From Pirellulaceae bacterium (lineage in GTDB: Bacteria; Planctomycetota; Planctomycetia; Pirellulales; Pirellulaceae): DNA of 64,000 nt. Positions 1 to 9,361 of this stretch are shown piece by piece; position 1 is the stretch's first letter, and each line of letters begins with the position of its first letter. Location of the stretch: positions 1-64,000 of the forward strand of contig JAQWSU010000057.1 in NCBI GenBank assembly GCA_029243025.1. Direction: 5' to 3'. A model generated the notes under the pieces. The model was not told where the DNA came from and searched no databases. It was given only the letters and a program-made list of their open reading frames with translations. The position numbers and the translations under genes were made by a program.

Positions 1-1077
1 ACGATAATTCTTGCTGCTGAACAGGATTACAAAGACATTCGGTTTACCCGGAAGACGTTCGCTGAGGCTCGGGCAACTTATGATCTGCTGCGGCAGGCCG
101 ATCGCATGCAAATGTTTTCCTTCAATGATAAGCACTCATTCAGCCGACCTCGCCGTCAAGCGGCGACGCAGTGGATGCGGCAATGGTTGTTGGGCGATTC
201 AAATCCCGTGATAGAACCCGAGTTGGCTACCTTCGAAGAAAAAGATCTTTGGGTTACAGAATCAGGGCAGGTACTTCGCGAGTTTCCCGATGCAGTCTCT
301 GTGGCCGCGTTGAATCTGAGCCGAGCGCGCCAGTTGGCTTCGGCACGTAAGGATTTCTGGCAAACGCACGAAATTTCTGATGCATTGAAGAAAGTCCGTG
401 AATTGGCTGGCATTGCCGAAATGATCGGTCCGACCGAAATCGAACGTTGTGGTCTGATCGATCGCGGTGATTACCAGATTGAAAAACTGATCCTGCGTCG
501 AGAAGGTGAGGTTGCTGTTCCTGCCTTGCTGACTCAGGCAGTGCCAGCGGTCGAGAAATCGCCGGTAGTTCTTTATGTGGATGGGGCGGGTAAGGCGTTT
601 GGGGCCTCCCCCGGGGGACCGGTCGAGAAACTTGTGCGGTCCGGACAGGTTGTGCTCAGTCTCGATTTGCGCGGTTGTGGAGAAACATCTGATCCTCCCA
701 ATCCGATCATTTATGTAGCTGGCGACCACCGGCCCGCGATGTGGTCAATGCATCTGGGTAAAACGTTGCTTGGTCAACGTGTCGAGGATATTCTGGCCGC
801 GTTGTCTTGTGTTCCACGTCTGATGGAAATGGAGGAGACAATGAAGATTGATCTTGTCGGTGTCGGGAAAGCAGGGCCGGTAGCGCTTCACGCAGCCTGC
901 TTGGATTCTCGCATCGATCGGTTGACGCTGCGGGAGTCAATTAGTAGCTGGGTGGAAGATGTGGTAGCACAACCACGCGACCTTCACGTTATCAGTCACG
1001 TTGTGCCCTCGGCCCTCAAGTTTTACGATCTTCCTGATCTAGCGGCGCTACTTGGAGATCGATTGGCCCTGGAATGA
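1..1077 (+). CDS. Alpha/beta-hydrolase family protein, C-terminal part (acetylxylan-esterase-like), cut by left edge
   Basis: The frame is open from base 1, so the N-terminus lies outside the window. About 358 residues remain. The first ~60 are the end of one hydrolase domain (an FNDKHSFSRPRR segment, where the His would be the last member of a triad). The rest is a second hydrolase-like domain: a strand before VVLYVDGAGK, then SLDLRGCGET, then VGVGKAGPVALHAA. Where active hydrolases have the GxSxG nucleophile this second domain has G-V-G-K-A-G, so it looks catalytically dead. Tandem hydrolases of this build are common in planctomycetes and are usually annotated as acetylxylan-esterase-like. 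The internal ATG at 106 is not needed as a start because the reading frame and homology-like sequence continue upstream of it. The substrate is not known. Confidence 0.75.
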   Translation, partial: TIILAAEQDYKDIRFTRKTFAEARATYDLLRQADRMQMFSFNDKHSFSRPRRQAATQWMRQWLLGDSNPVIEPELATFEEKDLWVTESGQVLREFPDAVSVAALNLSRARQLASARKDFWQTHEISDALKKVRELAGIAEMIGPTEIERCGLIDRGDYQIEKLILRREGEVAVPALLTQAVPAVEKSPVVLYVDGAGKAFGASPGGPVEKLVRSGQVVLSLDLRGCGETSDPPNPIIYVAGDHRPAMWSMHLGKTLLGQRVEDILAALSCVPRLMEMEETMKIDLVGVGKAGPVALHAACLDSRIDRLTLRESISSWVEDVVAQPRDLHVISHVVPSALKFYDLPDLAALLGDRLALE

Positions 1078-1326
1078 AAAAGAGGGTAGTGAAACTCTTT
1101 GAGCCGGAAATCCGAACAGATTTCCAACAACGTCTTGAAAAAATAGATGCCTCCATTCATCTTTGTGACGGCGTTGTCCCCTCAGTGTCAACGCCTGCGG
1201 ATCTTTTTCGCCCAGCGATTTCGATTTCAGTTTCCGCAAGTGAATCGTGATAAGATGGGGGTTGGCTTTGTAAGGAGTCGGCAGGCTCTGAAGGCTCTCG
1301 AAAATTTCTTGTGTGAAAAAATAGTG

Positions 1327-4300
1327 ATGCAAATACGTTCAGATTTTTCTTGCTCCAGCCGGAGAACGCTGGTGCCTCAGGTTCGCAATATCGCGATGTG
1401 GTTAGTGGGTGTCGTTGCGATGACAGGCGCAAGTCAGCGAGCTTACTCCGTCACACCCCGTGACGTAGTTAACGAGTCACTAGAACGCGTGCCGGCAACC
1501 GCACCCGCTGATGCAGCCAATACGCTGCGTTTGCAAAATGGATTTCGAGCCGAATTGATTGCGGCTGAACCTCTGGTGACGGATCCAATTGCCATGCAAT
1601 ATGACGAGAACGGTTTAGGCTATGTCGTGGAAATGAACGACTATCCCTACTCTGATAAGTCGCACGACGAGTCTTGGACGGATCAAACCTCCGCTTCGAT
1701 CGGACGGATCCGGGTGCTGGAAGATACCGATGGGGATGGGAAGTTCGATCGATCGACTATTTTTGCCGATAAGCTTTCATGGCCGTCCGGTATCGCTTTG
1801 TGGAAAGGAGGGCTCTACGTTGCTGCCACGCCTGACATTTGGTATCTGAAAGACCTCGATGGTGATCGTCGCGCGGATGTACGCAGAAAGGTGTTCGCCG
1901 GCTTTCGGAAATATAATGTTCAGGCGATAATCAATAACCTTCAATGGGGACTGGATCACCGCATTTATGCTGCGGGATCAAGCAACGGCGGCAGCATTTC
2001 TGCCGTTTCAGCAATCGATAACCAGGCAGACTTGAATGATTTACGTCGCGACGAGCAACCAGTTCGGTTGGGTCGTAATGACTTTTGTTTTGATCCTCGG
2101 TCCGAGCAATTTGAATTGGTTTCGGGAGGGGCTCGATTCGGTCACACTCGAGACGATTGGGGAAATCGATTTCTTTGCAATATACGTAATCCGGTGCAAC
2201 AGGTTGTTCTCCCGGCCCATTACCTTGCACGCAATGCTTTTCTTCCTGTCCAGTCCGCGATCCACGATGTGGCAAGGTCCGGCGATGATCTTGCCGTTTT
2301 TCAAATCAGTCCCGCGGAACCATGGCGAGCAATCAAAGCTCGCCGATTGGCTGCCAATCAGGCTACCAAATCACCGTACGACTCAACCGTTGCAAAAGGT
2401 TTCGTCACTTCTTGTAGTGGAGTAACGATTTATCGGGGCGCTGCCTATCCTTCAGAATTTTATGGAAACGCCTTTATTGGTGAGGTTGCGGGTAACCTTG
2501 TCATGCGCTATCAGATCGACTCGATGGGGATCGGGTTTACGGCAGCTCGCGCACACGATCGCGTTGAATTTCTGGCCTCAACGGACAACTGGTTTCGACC
2601 TGTCAATTTCATCAACGCCCCGGATGGGACGTTGCACGTGTTGGACATGTACCGCGAGACGATCGAACATCCGTGGTCGATGCCGGATGATCTGAAAGCT
2701 CAGCTTGACCTGACGAGTGGTCGAGACCGCGGACGCATCTTTCGTCTGACTCCACCCAAATATCGAGCTGGGTTTCAAGAACCGAGTCCGCCGCGTCTGG
2801 GATCTGCGACCATCATCACATTGGTTGATGAGTTGGAGAATCCAAATTCGTGGTGGCGCGATACGGCACATCGATTGATCTTTGAACGCCAGGATTCTGC
2901 AGCAGTTGCGTTATTGCAGAAAAAGTTGCGACACAGTTCGCTTCCCGTTGCGCGACTACACGCACTTTGGGCGCTGAAAGGGCTGAAGGATCTCTCCTGT
3001 GAGGATCTTAAGGTGGCCCTTGCTGATACCAGTCCGCAGGTACGCGAACATGCTGTACGATTGTGTGAGTCGCAGTTGCAGCAAGAGCCCGAATTGTTAC
3101 CGTTGATTCTTGCCATGGTGTCCGATGACAACAGGCGTGTTCGATTTCAAGCAGCGTTGACGCTCGGAGAAATTCAGAGCGATCAGGCGACGACCGCTCT
3201 GATTTCACTCGCTAAACAAGATGTGGCAGAGCCGTGGTCTCGCATTGCCGTGCTTAGCTCTCTTTCCGACTCGAGTGTGCCGTTTTTGTTGAACTTGTTA
3301 GAGGACACCGACTTTGGAGCAGACGAGGCCGGTCGGCAGATGATGGGGCAACTTGCGTTTGGTGTCGGTGCACGTGGTGATTGGGAGGACCTCAATGAAG
3401 TCCTTACAGCATTGGCAAATCATCGAGCTGGGATTCAGGGTGCAAAGAAAGCAGCGGTGCAAGCGTTAGTTGAGTTTGAGGTTGTGAGCAACCTTGGTAT
3501 GGGGTTGCGACGAACGCGGAACAATCTAGACCATTTGGCAATCGACACGACTGCGGGTGGTCAACTGGTGAAGACGATGTTGCTGGCGGCACACAGTTCA
3601 GTGTTGTCTTCGGATCGTGAGATGCTGAATCGGTTGCAAGCCATTGATCTGGTGGGCTTGGGTGGATTTCGAGCAGCTCAGAAAAGCTTGGCGAGCTTGC
3701 TTGACGCGAGGCAGCCTGCCGAGTTGCAGCGTGCTGCAGTCCACACATTGACTGGCTTTTCCGAGCCTGACGTGGCGGGATTACTGCTAGAGAAATACGC
3801 GGTACTTACTCCTGAACTCCAAGCGGAAGTGGTGACGCGTTTGCTAACGCGAGAAGACTGGCGCCTCGCCGTGTTCGATGCTATCGAGAATCGTCTCGTC
3901 CCGGCCACACGCATTCCAGAAGTTCGGCGTCAAATCTACATGAAAAGTCCCGATCCGACCTTTCGCGATCGGGCAATCAACTTGTTTGCGGCCGATTCGC
4001 CCAGTCCGCGTGAGGAGGTCATCGCCAAATATCAGCAAGCCTTGCAGCAATCGGCAGATGCAAAACGTGGTGAGGCCGTTTTGAAGCGAGCGTGTCTCAA
4101 TTGTCACCGATTGGGTGACGAAGGAGGTGAGGTAGGACCGAATCTGGCAACTGTTCAGCATCGAAGTCCGAAAGAGTTACTGGTAAGCGTGCTTGATCCA
4201 AATCGGGAGGTGTCTCCGAATTATATGCAATATCTGTTGCTCACCCGGGATGGTCGATCACTAACGGGTATCATCGCTGATGAGACCTCGACCAGCATTA

Positions 4301-4461
4301 CGCTGCGTCCAGCGGAAGGTACAACACAAATCTTACTTCGAAATGAAATTGACGAAATTCGCAATTCTGGGATTTCCATCATGCCGGAAGGACTAGAAAA
4401 AGATATTTCGCCGCAGCAGATGGCCGATCTGATCGCATACTTGTTGAGCAAGAGGAAGTAG
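1327..4461 (+). CDS. Secreted PVC-type haem-binding protein with beta-propeller and HEAT repeats
   Basis: About 1044 residues. I chose the ATG at 1327 because it gives an N-terminus with basic residues and a hydrophobic signal segment (MWLVGVVAMTGA); the frame is open further upstream, to 1147, but that part reads like non-coding sequence. Residues ~60-470 form the membrane-bound-dehydrogenase type propeller (FRAELIAAEPLVTDP, GYVVEMNDYPYS, LHVLDMYRETIEHPW). HEAT-like helical repeats follow (~510-870). The C-terminal ~130 residues are a cytochrome-c-like domain with one CLNCH haem motif and the usual GPNLATV and LDPNREVSPNY signatures. Such proteins are secreted electron-transfer or sugar-dehydrogenase-like proteins, abundant in Planctomycetes; substrates are mostly unknown. 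It is followed after 10 bases by two amidohydrolases, probably an operon. Confidence 0.85.
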   Translation: MQIRSDFSCSSRRTLVPQVRNIAMWLVGVVAMTGASQRAYSVTPRDVVNESLERVPATAPADAANTLRLQNGFRAELIAAEPLVTDPIAMQYDENGLGYVVEMNDYPYSDKSHDESWTDQTSASIGRIRVLEDTDGDGKFDRSTIFADKLSWPSGIALWKGGLYVAATPDIWYLKDLDGDRRADVRRKVFAGFRKYNVQAIINNLQWGLDHRIYAAGSSNGGSISAVSAIDNQADLNDLRRDEQPVRLGRNDFCFDPRSEQFELVSGGARFGHTRDDWGNRFLCNIRNPVQQVVLPAHYLARNAFLPVQSAIHDVARSGDDLAVFQISPAEPWRAIKARRLAANQATKSPYDSTVAKGFVTSCSGVTIYRGAAYPSEFYGNAFIGEVAGNLVMRYQIDSMGIGFTAARAHDRVEFLASTDNWFRPVNFINAPDGTLHVLDMYRETIEHPWSMPDDLKAQLDLTSGRDRGRIFRLTPPKYRAGFQEPSPPRLGSATIITLVDELENPNSWWRDTAHRLIFERQDSAAVALLQKKLRHSSLPVARLHALWALKGLKDLSCEDLKVALADTSPQVREHAVRLCESQLQQEPELLPLILAMVSDDNRRVRFQAALTLGEIQSDQATTALISLAKQDVAEPWSRIAVLSSLSDSSVPFLLNLLEDTDFGADEAGRQMMGQLAFGVGARGDWEDLNEVLTALANHRAGIQGAKKAAVQALVEFEVVSNLGMGLRRTRNNLDHLAIDTTAGGQLVKTMLLAAHSSVLSSDREMLNRLQAIDLVGLGGFRAAQKSLASLLDARQPAELQRAAVHTLTGFSEPDVAGLLLEKYAVLTPELQAEVVTRLLTREDWRLAVFDAIENRLVPATRIPEVRRQIYMKSPDPTFRDRAINLFAADSPSPREEVIAKYQQALQQSADAKRGEAVLKRACLNCHRLGDEGGEVGPNLATVQHRSPKELLVSVLDPNREVSPNYMQYLLLTRDGRSLTGIIADETSTSITLRPAEGTTQILLRNEIDEIRNSGISIMPEGLEKDISPQQMADLIAYLLSKRK

Positions 4462-4471
4462 AACGGGGAAT

Positions 4472-5254
4472 ATGATCTGGGATCTTCATTGTCATTTGTC
4501 AGGCGTGGAGGGCAGAACGCCTGATGAACGCATTGCAACTTTGATGAAATATGCGGATCGAATGGGGATCGATCGATTGGTCTTTTTTATGGGATTCCCA
4601 TTTGCCCCCAACCCGTCACCGGCTGAGTTTCGACGGCAAAACGATCAGGTAATTCAAGCGCTTTCCCATTGGCACGATCGCGCGTTTGGCTTTGCCTACA
4701 TTAATCCCAATCATCTAGATGAAAGCTTGTTAGAAATCGATCGTTGTATTCGTGATGGTCCGATGGTGGGCATTAAACTTTGGGTTGCGATGAATTGTGA
4801 CCATAAGAATCTCGATCTGATCGTTCGACGTGCCTGGAAATACAAGGCCGTTGTTTTTCAGCACACCTGGCAGAAGACAACGGGTAATCTTGACGGCGAA
4901 TCAACGCCGAATGATTTGGTTGCATTGGCGGGGCGACATCCCGATATACCGATGATTTGTGGACATACTGGCGGTAATTGGGAACTCGGGATTCGTGCCG
5001 TGCGTCACGCAAAGAATGTTTCGATCGGAACGGGAGGATCGGATCCAACCGCTGGCTTTCTCGAAATGGCAGTGCGTGAATTAGGTGCGGAACGAGTGCT
5101 TTACGGAAGCGACATCGGAGGTCGCAGTTTTGCCTCACAGCTGGCAAAGGTTCGAGGCGCTGAGATTCCCGACGACGCCAAAAGGTTGGTTCTTGGGCAA
5201 AATCTCAAGCGAATGTTGTCCGGCATTCTGAACGAAAAGGGAGTCCGGTTTTGA
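4472..5254 (+). CDS. Amidohydrolase-family (TIM-barrel) metal-dependent hydrolase
   Basis: 260 residues, no signal peptide, so cytoplasmic. It shows the amidohydrolase-2 pattern: an N-terminal HxH in DLHCHLSG, a lysine in GIKLWV near residue 100, His in FQHTW (~131), His in CGHTGGNW (~165) and Asp in LYGSDIGG (~215). These would be the metal ligands and general base. A purine-rich GGGGA lies 5-9 bases before the ATG. It starts 10 bases after the haem protein and its TGA overlaps the TTG start of the next gene, so the three are probably co-transcribed. Family members act as decarboxylases, lactonases or amidases on small carboxylated compounds; the exact reaction cannot be read from sequence. 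Confidence 0.82.
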   Translation: MIWDLHCHLSGVEGRTPDERIATLMKYADRMGIDRLVFFMGFPFAPNPSPAEFRRQNDQVIQALSHWHDRAFGFAYINPNHLDESLLEIDRCIRDGPMVGIKLWVAMNCDHKNLDLIVRRAWKYKAVVFQHTWQKTTGNLDGESTPNDLVALAGRHPDIPMICGHTGGNWELGIRAVRHAKNVSIGTGGSDPTAGFLEMAVRELGAERVLYGSDIGGRSFASQLAKVRGAEIPDDAKRLVLGQNLKRMLSGILNEKGVRF

Positions 5255-6024
5255 TTATCGACTCGAATGTTTATCTGTCTCGATGGCCTACTCGCCGGTT
5301 GCCATGCGATGAAACTCCTTTGCTGGTAGCAAAGCTGAAAGAGAATCAAGTGCAGGCTGCATGGGTGGGTTCGTTTGACGGGATTTTGCATAACGATATT
5401 TCTGCGGTTAACTCAAAACTCGTCTACGAATGCGAAACGCATGGCAAGGGATTGCTGGTGCCTTTTGGGACGATCAATCCCATGCTTCCCGACTGGCAAG
5501 AAGATCTACGGCGATGTGTGGAAGAATATGGTATGCCAGGGGTCCGACTCCATCCTAACTATCATGGCTATGGGTTGGACATTCCCGTCGTTCAGGAATT
5601 GTTCGCGCTGTGCGAGCAGCATCGTCTCGTTATACAACTGGTCCTTCGAATGGAAGACGAACGTACACAGCATAGACTGTTGCGAGTGGCAGCGGTTGAC
5701 ACGAAACCGCTCGTCAAAATTCTAAAGAGATACCCGGCGCTGCAGCTTGTGGTCCTGAACGGACTGCGAACATTATCGGGTGATGCAGCCGCTGAGTTGA
5801 TAGCTGCTGGTAACGTTTGGTTTGAGATTTCGATGCTTGAAGGCGTCGGCGGAATAGAAAACTTCTTGAAGAATGTGCCGCTGGACCGAATCCTGTTCGG
5901 CTCCTATTTCCCGTTTTTCTGTTTCGATTCAGCGGTGCTCAAATTACGTGAATCGGAATTGGGAGGTGTCCTGGTGGATACGATTCAACAGGGAAACGCC
6001 AAGCGGCTTATCGATCCCGATTGA
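5251..6024 (+). CDS. Second amidohydrolase-family protein, TTG start
   Basis: 257 residues. The start is TTG at 5251, inside the TTGA overlap with the preceding stop, a typical translational-coupling arrangement. The fold pattern is that of amidohydrolase-2: IIDSNVYLS at the N-terminus, GVRLHPNYHGY near residue 98, VIQLVLRMED, and LFGSYFPFF near the C-terminus. Compared with its upstream neighbour several metal positions are altered: the N-terminal HxH is NVY and the C-terminal Asp region reads GSYFPFF. It may therefore be a non-catalytic or differently metallated partner, perhaps forming a heteromer with the upstream protein. That role is inference; the gene call is firm. Confidence 0.78.
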   Translation: MIIDSNVYLSRWPTRRLPCDETPLLVAKLKENQVQAAWVGSFDGILHNDISAVNSKLVYECETHGKGLLVPFGTINPMLPDWQEDLRRCVEEYGMPGVRLHPNYHGYGLDIPVVQELFALCEQHRLVIQLVLRMEDERTQHRLLRVAAVDTKPLVKILKRYPALQLVVLNGLRTLSGDAAAELIAAGNVWFEISMLEGVGGIENFLKNVPLDRILFGSYFPFFCFDSAVLKLRESELGGVLVDTIQQGNAKRLIDPD

Positions 6025-6197
6025 ACACCGGGTGCTCAACAAAATGTTCACGTGTTGGGATTTGCTGAGCGATAGATCGATACGCAGTGGATCGATTTCT
6101 GAGCTCACAGGTGAAAGCGTCTGGGGCTAGAAAGATCAGGGCGGGCGGAATCTTAGTCCGCAATGGCCAAGACCCCGCCCGTTATCTTCTACTCCAC

Positions 6198-7205
6198 TTA
6201 TTTGTCGGTGGAATTCAGCTCTTTTCCGTAAAGTCGATTCGCGACGAGATAATCGCTGTTGTATTCCTCAACGGAAAGGATTTTCCCGTCCTTGAACTTG
6301 AAGACCCAGACGTAGTCGTTGTTGTAGGGGCCATATTTGGCGTCGGAATTGCCTTTTTGAAGCACGGCTACTCCGTCCTTATCAGCGATGACATCAATCG
6401 TTTTCAGGGTAATCCCATTGGGGACCGCTTTGCCGATATGGGGGAGCCACTTGGTGAAAAAGGATTCTCGGTCATAGGGCACCCCATAAGGGACGAGTGT
6501 GTCTTTGATTTTTCCCATGTACGTAAAAGTGAAATCGTCGTGTAATATTGGCTTGATCTGGATGGCGTCCGTCAGCAGATATTTGAAGAAAGTCTCAGTC
6601 ATTTTTCGATTTTGTGCTGCAGCAAACCCCGGACCCTTTTTTCGCTTAAGTTCGATGGCGGGAATGGGAGTAAATTCTTTGTCGTTGATCACACGACTCG
6701 GCATTTCGATCGTCAAGGTGTTCCGATCTTTTTTGGTTTTCCTGACCGAATACTTTGACAGGGTGCCGTTGACGGTATTTTCGACAAGGGTCAATTCATG
6801 ACCTTTCTTGATCAACTTGACTGTTCCGCTGTTTGACCACTGCACGTCACCATCCAGCCCGAAGCTAATCACCTTCAGTTCATCATTTTTCGCGTCTAGG
6901 AAAATGACTTCCGTGCCAGTGCTGAAATTCTTCTTGCTCGACTTGTAGTTGACCTGCCATGTTTGTTCGACAGCCGTCTTTTCCGATAACCAGCGGTAAC
7001 GAATGTTCCACTCAAGTTCGCCTTCTTCCGTCGTACCTTCAAAACCTCCGAATGCTTTTGATTGACCGGTCCAGTTGCCAATGAAGGGACCAAATCTTCG
7101 CTGGAGAGTCTTATCGGCGACCGCGTGTGTAGTGCAAATGCAGATCATTGCGACAGCAAATATGATAGGAACGCTTGAGTGCAGCTTATGGGATTGCCGT
7201 TTCAT
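6198..7205 (-). CDS. Secreted two-domain protein: lipocalin-like plus SnoaL-like fold
   Basis: 335 residues with a clear signal peptide (IIFAVAMICICTTHAVA, cleavage probably before DKT). The first half (GPFIGNWTGQSKAFGG, then alternating beta segments with many W/K/T residues) resembles DUF1579-type or lipocalin-like beta-barrels. The second half (residues ~215-330: KMTETFFKYLLTDA, LHDDFTFTYMG, PYNNDYVWVFKFKDGKI, VEEYNSDYL) has the SnoaL/NTF2-like pattern. Planctomycetes have many such secreted proteins of unknown role. It converges with the amidohydrolase gene upstream on the map. No function can be assigned. Confidence 0.72.
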   Translation of the reverse strand: MKRQSHKLHSSVPIIFAVAMICICTTHAVADKTLQRRFGPFIGNWTGQSKAFGGFEGTTEEGELEWNIRYRWLSEKTAVEQTWQVNYKSSKKNFSTGTEVIFLDAKNDELKVISFGLDGDVQWSNSGTVKLIKKGHELTLVENTVNGTLSKYSVRKTKKDRNTLTIEMPSRVINDKEFTPIPAIELKRKKGPGFAAAQNRKMTETFFKYLLTDAIQIKPILHDDFTFTYMGKIKDTLVPYGVPYDRESFFTKWLPHIGKAVPNGITLKTIDVIADKDGVAVLQKGNSDAKYGPYNNDYVWVFKFKDGKILSVEEYNSDYLVANRLYGKELNSTDK

Positions 7206-7385
7206 TGTGGTTTTTTCTCGATATAAGGGTTGGCGTCAAGTGACTGACGATTCAATAATGCCGATTGTCTGTTTGCCCGATTTGCATATCAAGCATCGGT
7301 TGTTGACGATTTTCTGTTTGCGAGGATTTGGATTGCTCTCTTGGGTCCGAAAAGCATGTGACGCAAATTAGGAAGTGGTGCTTGC

Positions 7386-8633
7386 CTATCCGCCAATTCG
7401 ATACAGATGGTTTCGCGTTCGTAGGAAGATTGCACCGTCGGCAACCGCCGGTGAAGCAAAGCAGCCATCGTCCAGTTGGTTTTCAGCTAACAATTGATAG
7501 CGTTGCCCCGGGGCGATCACGAATGTCTTGCCCGATTCGCTGACAATGTAAATTCGATTGTCGGCGTAAATAGGTGACGCGGCGTAGTTGCCACCAATTC
7601 TCTTCCGCCAGATCGAATTGCTTGTCTTGGCGTCACGGCATGTCAAGACACCGTTGTCGTGGATGCAGTACAAGAGACCGTCGATATACAGGGGCGAAGG
7701 CCGTTGAGGAACTCCCTTTTTCAGACGCCAAATGACCCCGGTGTCGGTGATGTCACCTCGGGCCGTGGGGTTGATTGCGAGCATCTTGGCATCGATGCAA
7801 CTGGTCGTTAGGTAAATGATGCCGTTCCCCAATACCGGGCGAGCCGTGGCAGAATCACCCAGAAAGCGAACTCGCCAAAGTGGATTGCCATCGGCGGGAT
7901 TGTAAGCGATTGCCGAGCGTGCCGCCGTTGTGACAAGTTGCTTCGATCCATCGTGGCTGATCAAAAGCGGTGTGCAGAATGATTTTTTTCGTTCGCCATT
8001 GTCCGAGTTGTAGGCAATATCTCGCTGCTGCCGCCAAATCGTCCGGCCGGTCTTTTTGTCCAACGCAATCAGAAACTGAATGTCCATGCCATCGAACTGC
8101 AAAACCAATTGATTGTCGGCCAGGATGGGTGATGAACCTGGGCCGTGTCGGTGATCCACAACCAGGTCGTTGCGGATCCAACGGGTCCGGCCAGATGTTG
8201 TGTCGAGACAGGCGGTACCATAACTGCCAAAGTGGACATAGAGATGTTCCTGGTCGATCACCGGTGTGGGGGATGCGTGGCTATTTTGTAAATGGGTCGG
8301 CTGCGGTGTGACATTCTCGAACAATTTGCGATGGTGAATGATTGATCCCGTTTTGATGTCGATACAGATTGCGTCGAGCTGTTGTCCTTCATTGCGAGCC
8401 GTGGTCAACCAAAGTTGGTCTCCTCGGATGACAGGCGACGAATGTCCTTTTCCAGGAATCGAAATCTTCCAAGCAATATTGGTTTGCTCATCCCAATCGA
8501 TGGGGGCAGATTGCTGGTGAGCGTGGCCGTCTCCACTCGGACCACGAAATTGCGGCCAGTTTTTCGCTTCGTCATTGCTCCGAGTGGTCCCGGGAAGAAT
8601 CGCCATTAGGAGGCCGATAAGTAGGGATGACAC
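7386..8633 (-). CDS. Secreted PQQ-like beta-propeller repeat protein
   Basis: 415 residues. An N-terminal hydrophobic signal (LLIGLLMAILPG) is followed by the typical NWPQFRGPSGDG opening of the planctomycete PQQ-like propeller family. Repeated blade motifs are visible: GHSSPVIRGDQLWLTT, SPTPVIDQEHLYVHFG, GRTIWRQQ, GNPLWRVRF, RPSPLYIDGLLYCIH and AASPIYADNRIYIVS. The fold is that of BamB and PQQ dehydrogenases, but no dehydrogenase catalytic residues could be identified. Proteins of this type are assumed to be periplasmic or surface scaffolds. It lies on the minus strand 180 bases from the SnoaL-type gene, with no strong sign of an operon. Confidence 0.85.
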   Translation of the reverse strand: MSSLLIGLLMAILPGTTRSNDEAKNWPQFRGPSGDGHAHQQSAPIDWDEQTNIAWKISIPGKGHSSPVIRGDQLWLTTARNEGQQLDAICIDIKTGSIIHHRKLFENVTPQPTHLQNSHASPTPVIDQEHLYVHFGSYGTACLDTTSGRTRWIRNDLVVDHRHGPGSSPILADNQLVLQFDGMDIQFLIALDKKTGRTIWRQQRDIAYNSDNGERKKSFCTPLLISHDGSKQLVTTAARSAIAYNPADGNPLWRVRFLGDSATARPVLGNGIIYLTTSCIDAKMLAINPTARGDITDTGVIWRLKKGVPQRPSPLYIDGLLYCIHDNGVLTCRDAKTSNSIWRKRIGGNYAASPIYADNRIYIVSESGKTFVIAPGQRYQLLAENQLDDGCFASPAVADGAIFLRTRNHLYRIGG

Positions 8634-8821
8634 AGTTGCCTCCTAGATTAGCTTGTATCCAACACGTAGTTGGACAACATGGATCCAAAGTGGACGAGTG
8701 AAGTTGAACACGAATGCTTATTGTAGCAAACTGGATCGTGCGTACCGAGGAGTATTTCGGTTCGAGCACGGTACGGGGGTACGCTTGTCGTGCTCATTAA
8801 GATGGACGGAGCCGATCCGGG

Positions 8822-9229
8822 TCAGGGTTTCTGTTTGAATCGAAGTTCCGTGCTCGGACGAACAACGTCGTTGGTGAAAAAGGACACAAATCCTTCTTGT
8901 TCAACCTTGCCAACTTCTATTTCAGCGAGTTTGACGATGGGAATCGATACGGCGCCATCAAGGGTTGATTGTCCTACTCGTTTTGCGGCTTCGGCTTGCA
9001 GAGGTGTGAAAATCAGACGGCAACTATCCGCCAACTTGAAATGGAAGTTTGCACCGTCTGCTTTGAGATCCGAATTCGCAATATCCTCGGGCGGTTTGCT
9101 GATGTCGACGATACTCGCAATGCGACCGGCAGGAAGGGAGAACTTTCGAATTCTCTTCGGGCAATTCGGTCTTCTTGTAATTATCATCAGTAGCAGATCT
9201 GCCACGGCTTTCACCTGGTGTTTTTTCAT
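8822..9229 (-). CDS. Small protein of unknown function
   Basis: About 135 residues from the ATG at 9229; a GTG at 9262 would add 11 residues. I do not recognise the family. The C-terminal two thirds read like real protein: LPAGRIASIVDIS, then FHFKLADSCRLIFTPLQAEAAKRVG and DGAVSIPIVKLAEIEV, with alternating hydrophobic beta-strand-like segments. The N-terminal ~30 residues are basic and less convincing, so this may be a shortened copy of a longer gene. It is isolated between the propeller gene and the divergent beta-helix gene. Confidence 0.42.
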   Translation of the reverse strand: MKKHQVKAVADLLLMIITRRPNCPKRIRKFSLPAGRIASIVDISKPPEDIANSDLKADGANFHFKLADSCRLIFTPLQAEAAKRVGQSTLDGAVSIPIVKLAEIEVGKVEQEGFVSFFTNDVVRPSTELRFKQKP

Positions 9230-9361
9230 GCGGTATACTAGTCGTCTTGGAGTCGAATCCACAACGCAAGTGATTGCTTGAAATGGAGACGGCGCCCCGA
9301 TGATGTGGTGTGCTCTTTCCTAACAACGATAACGTCATTTCAACTGCACGAGTGTTTACCC

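Noticed and set aside
2036-2425. Open frame on the plus strand inside the haem/HEAT gene
   Set aside because: Lies wholly within a clear gene in another frame; no protein-like pattern.
6139-6180. GGGCGGG ... CCCGCCC inverted repeat between convergent genes
   Set aside because: The arms are 28 bases apart and no T-run follows; not convincing enough as a terminator.
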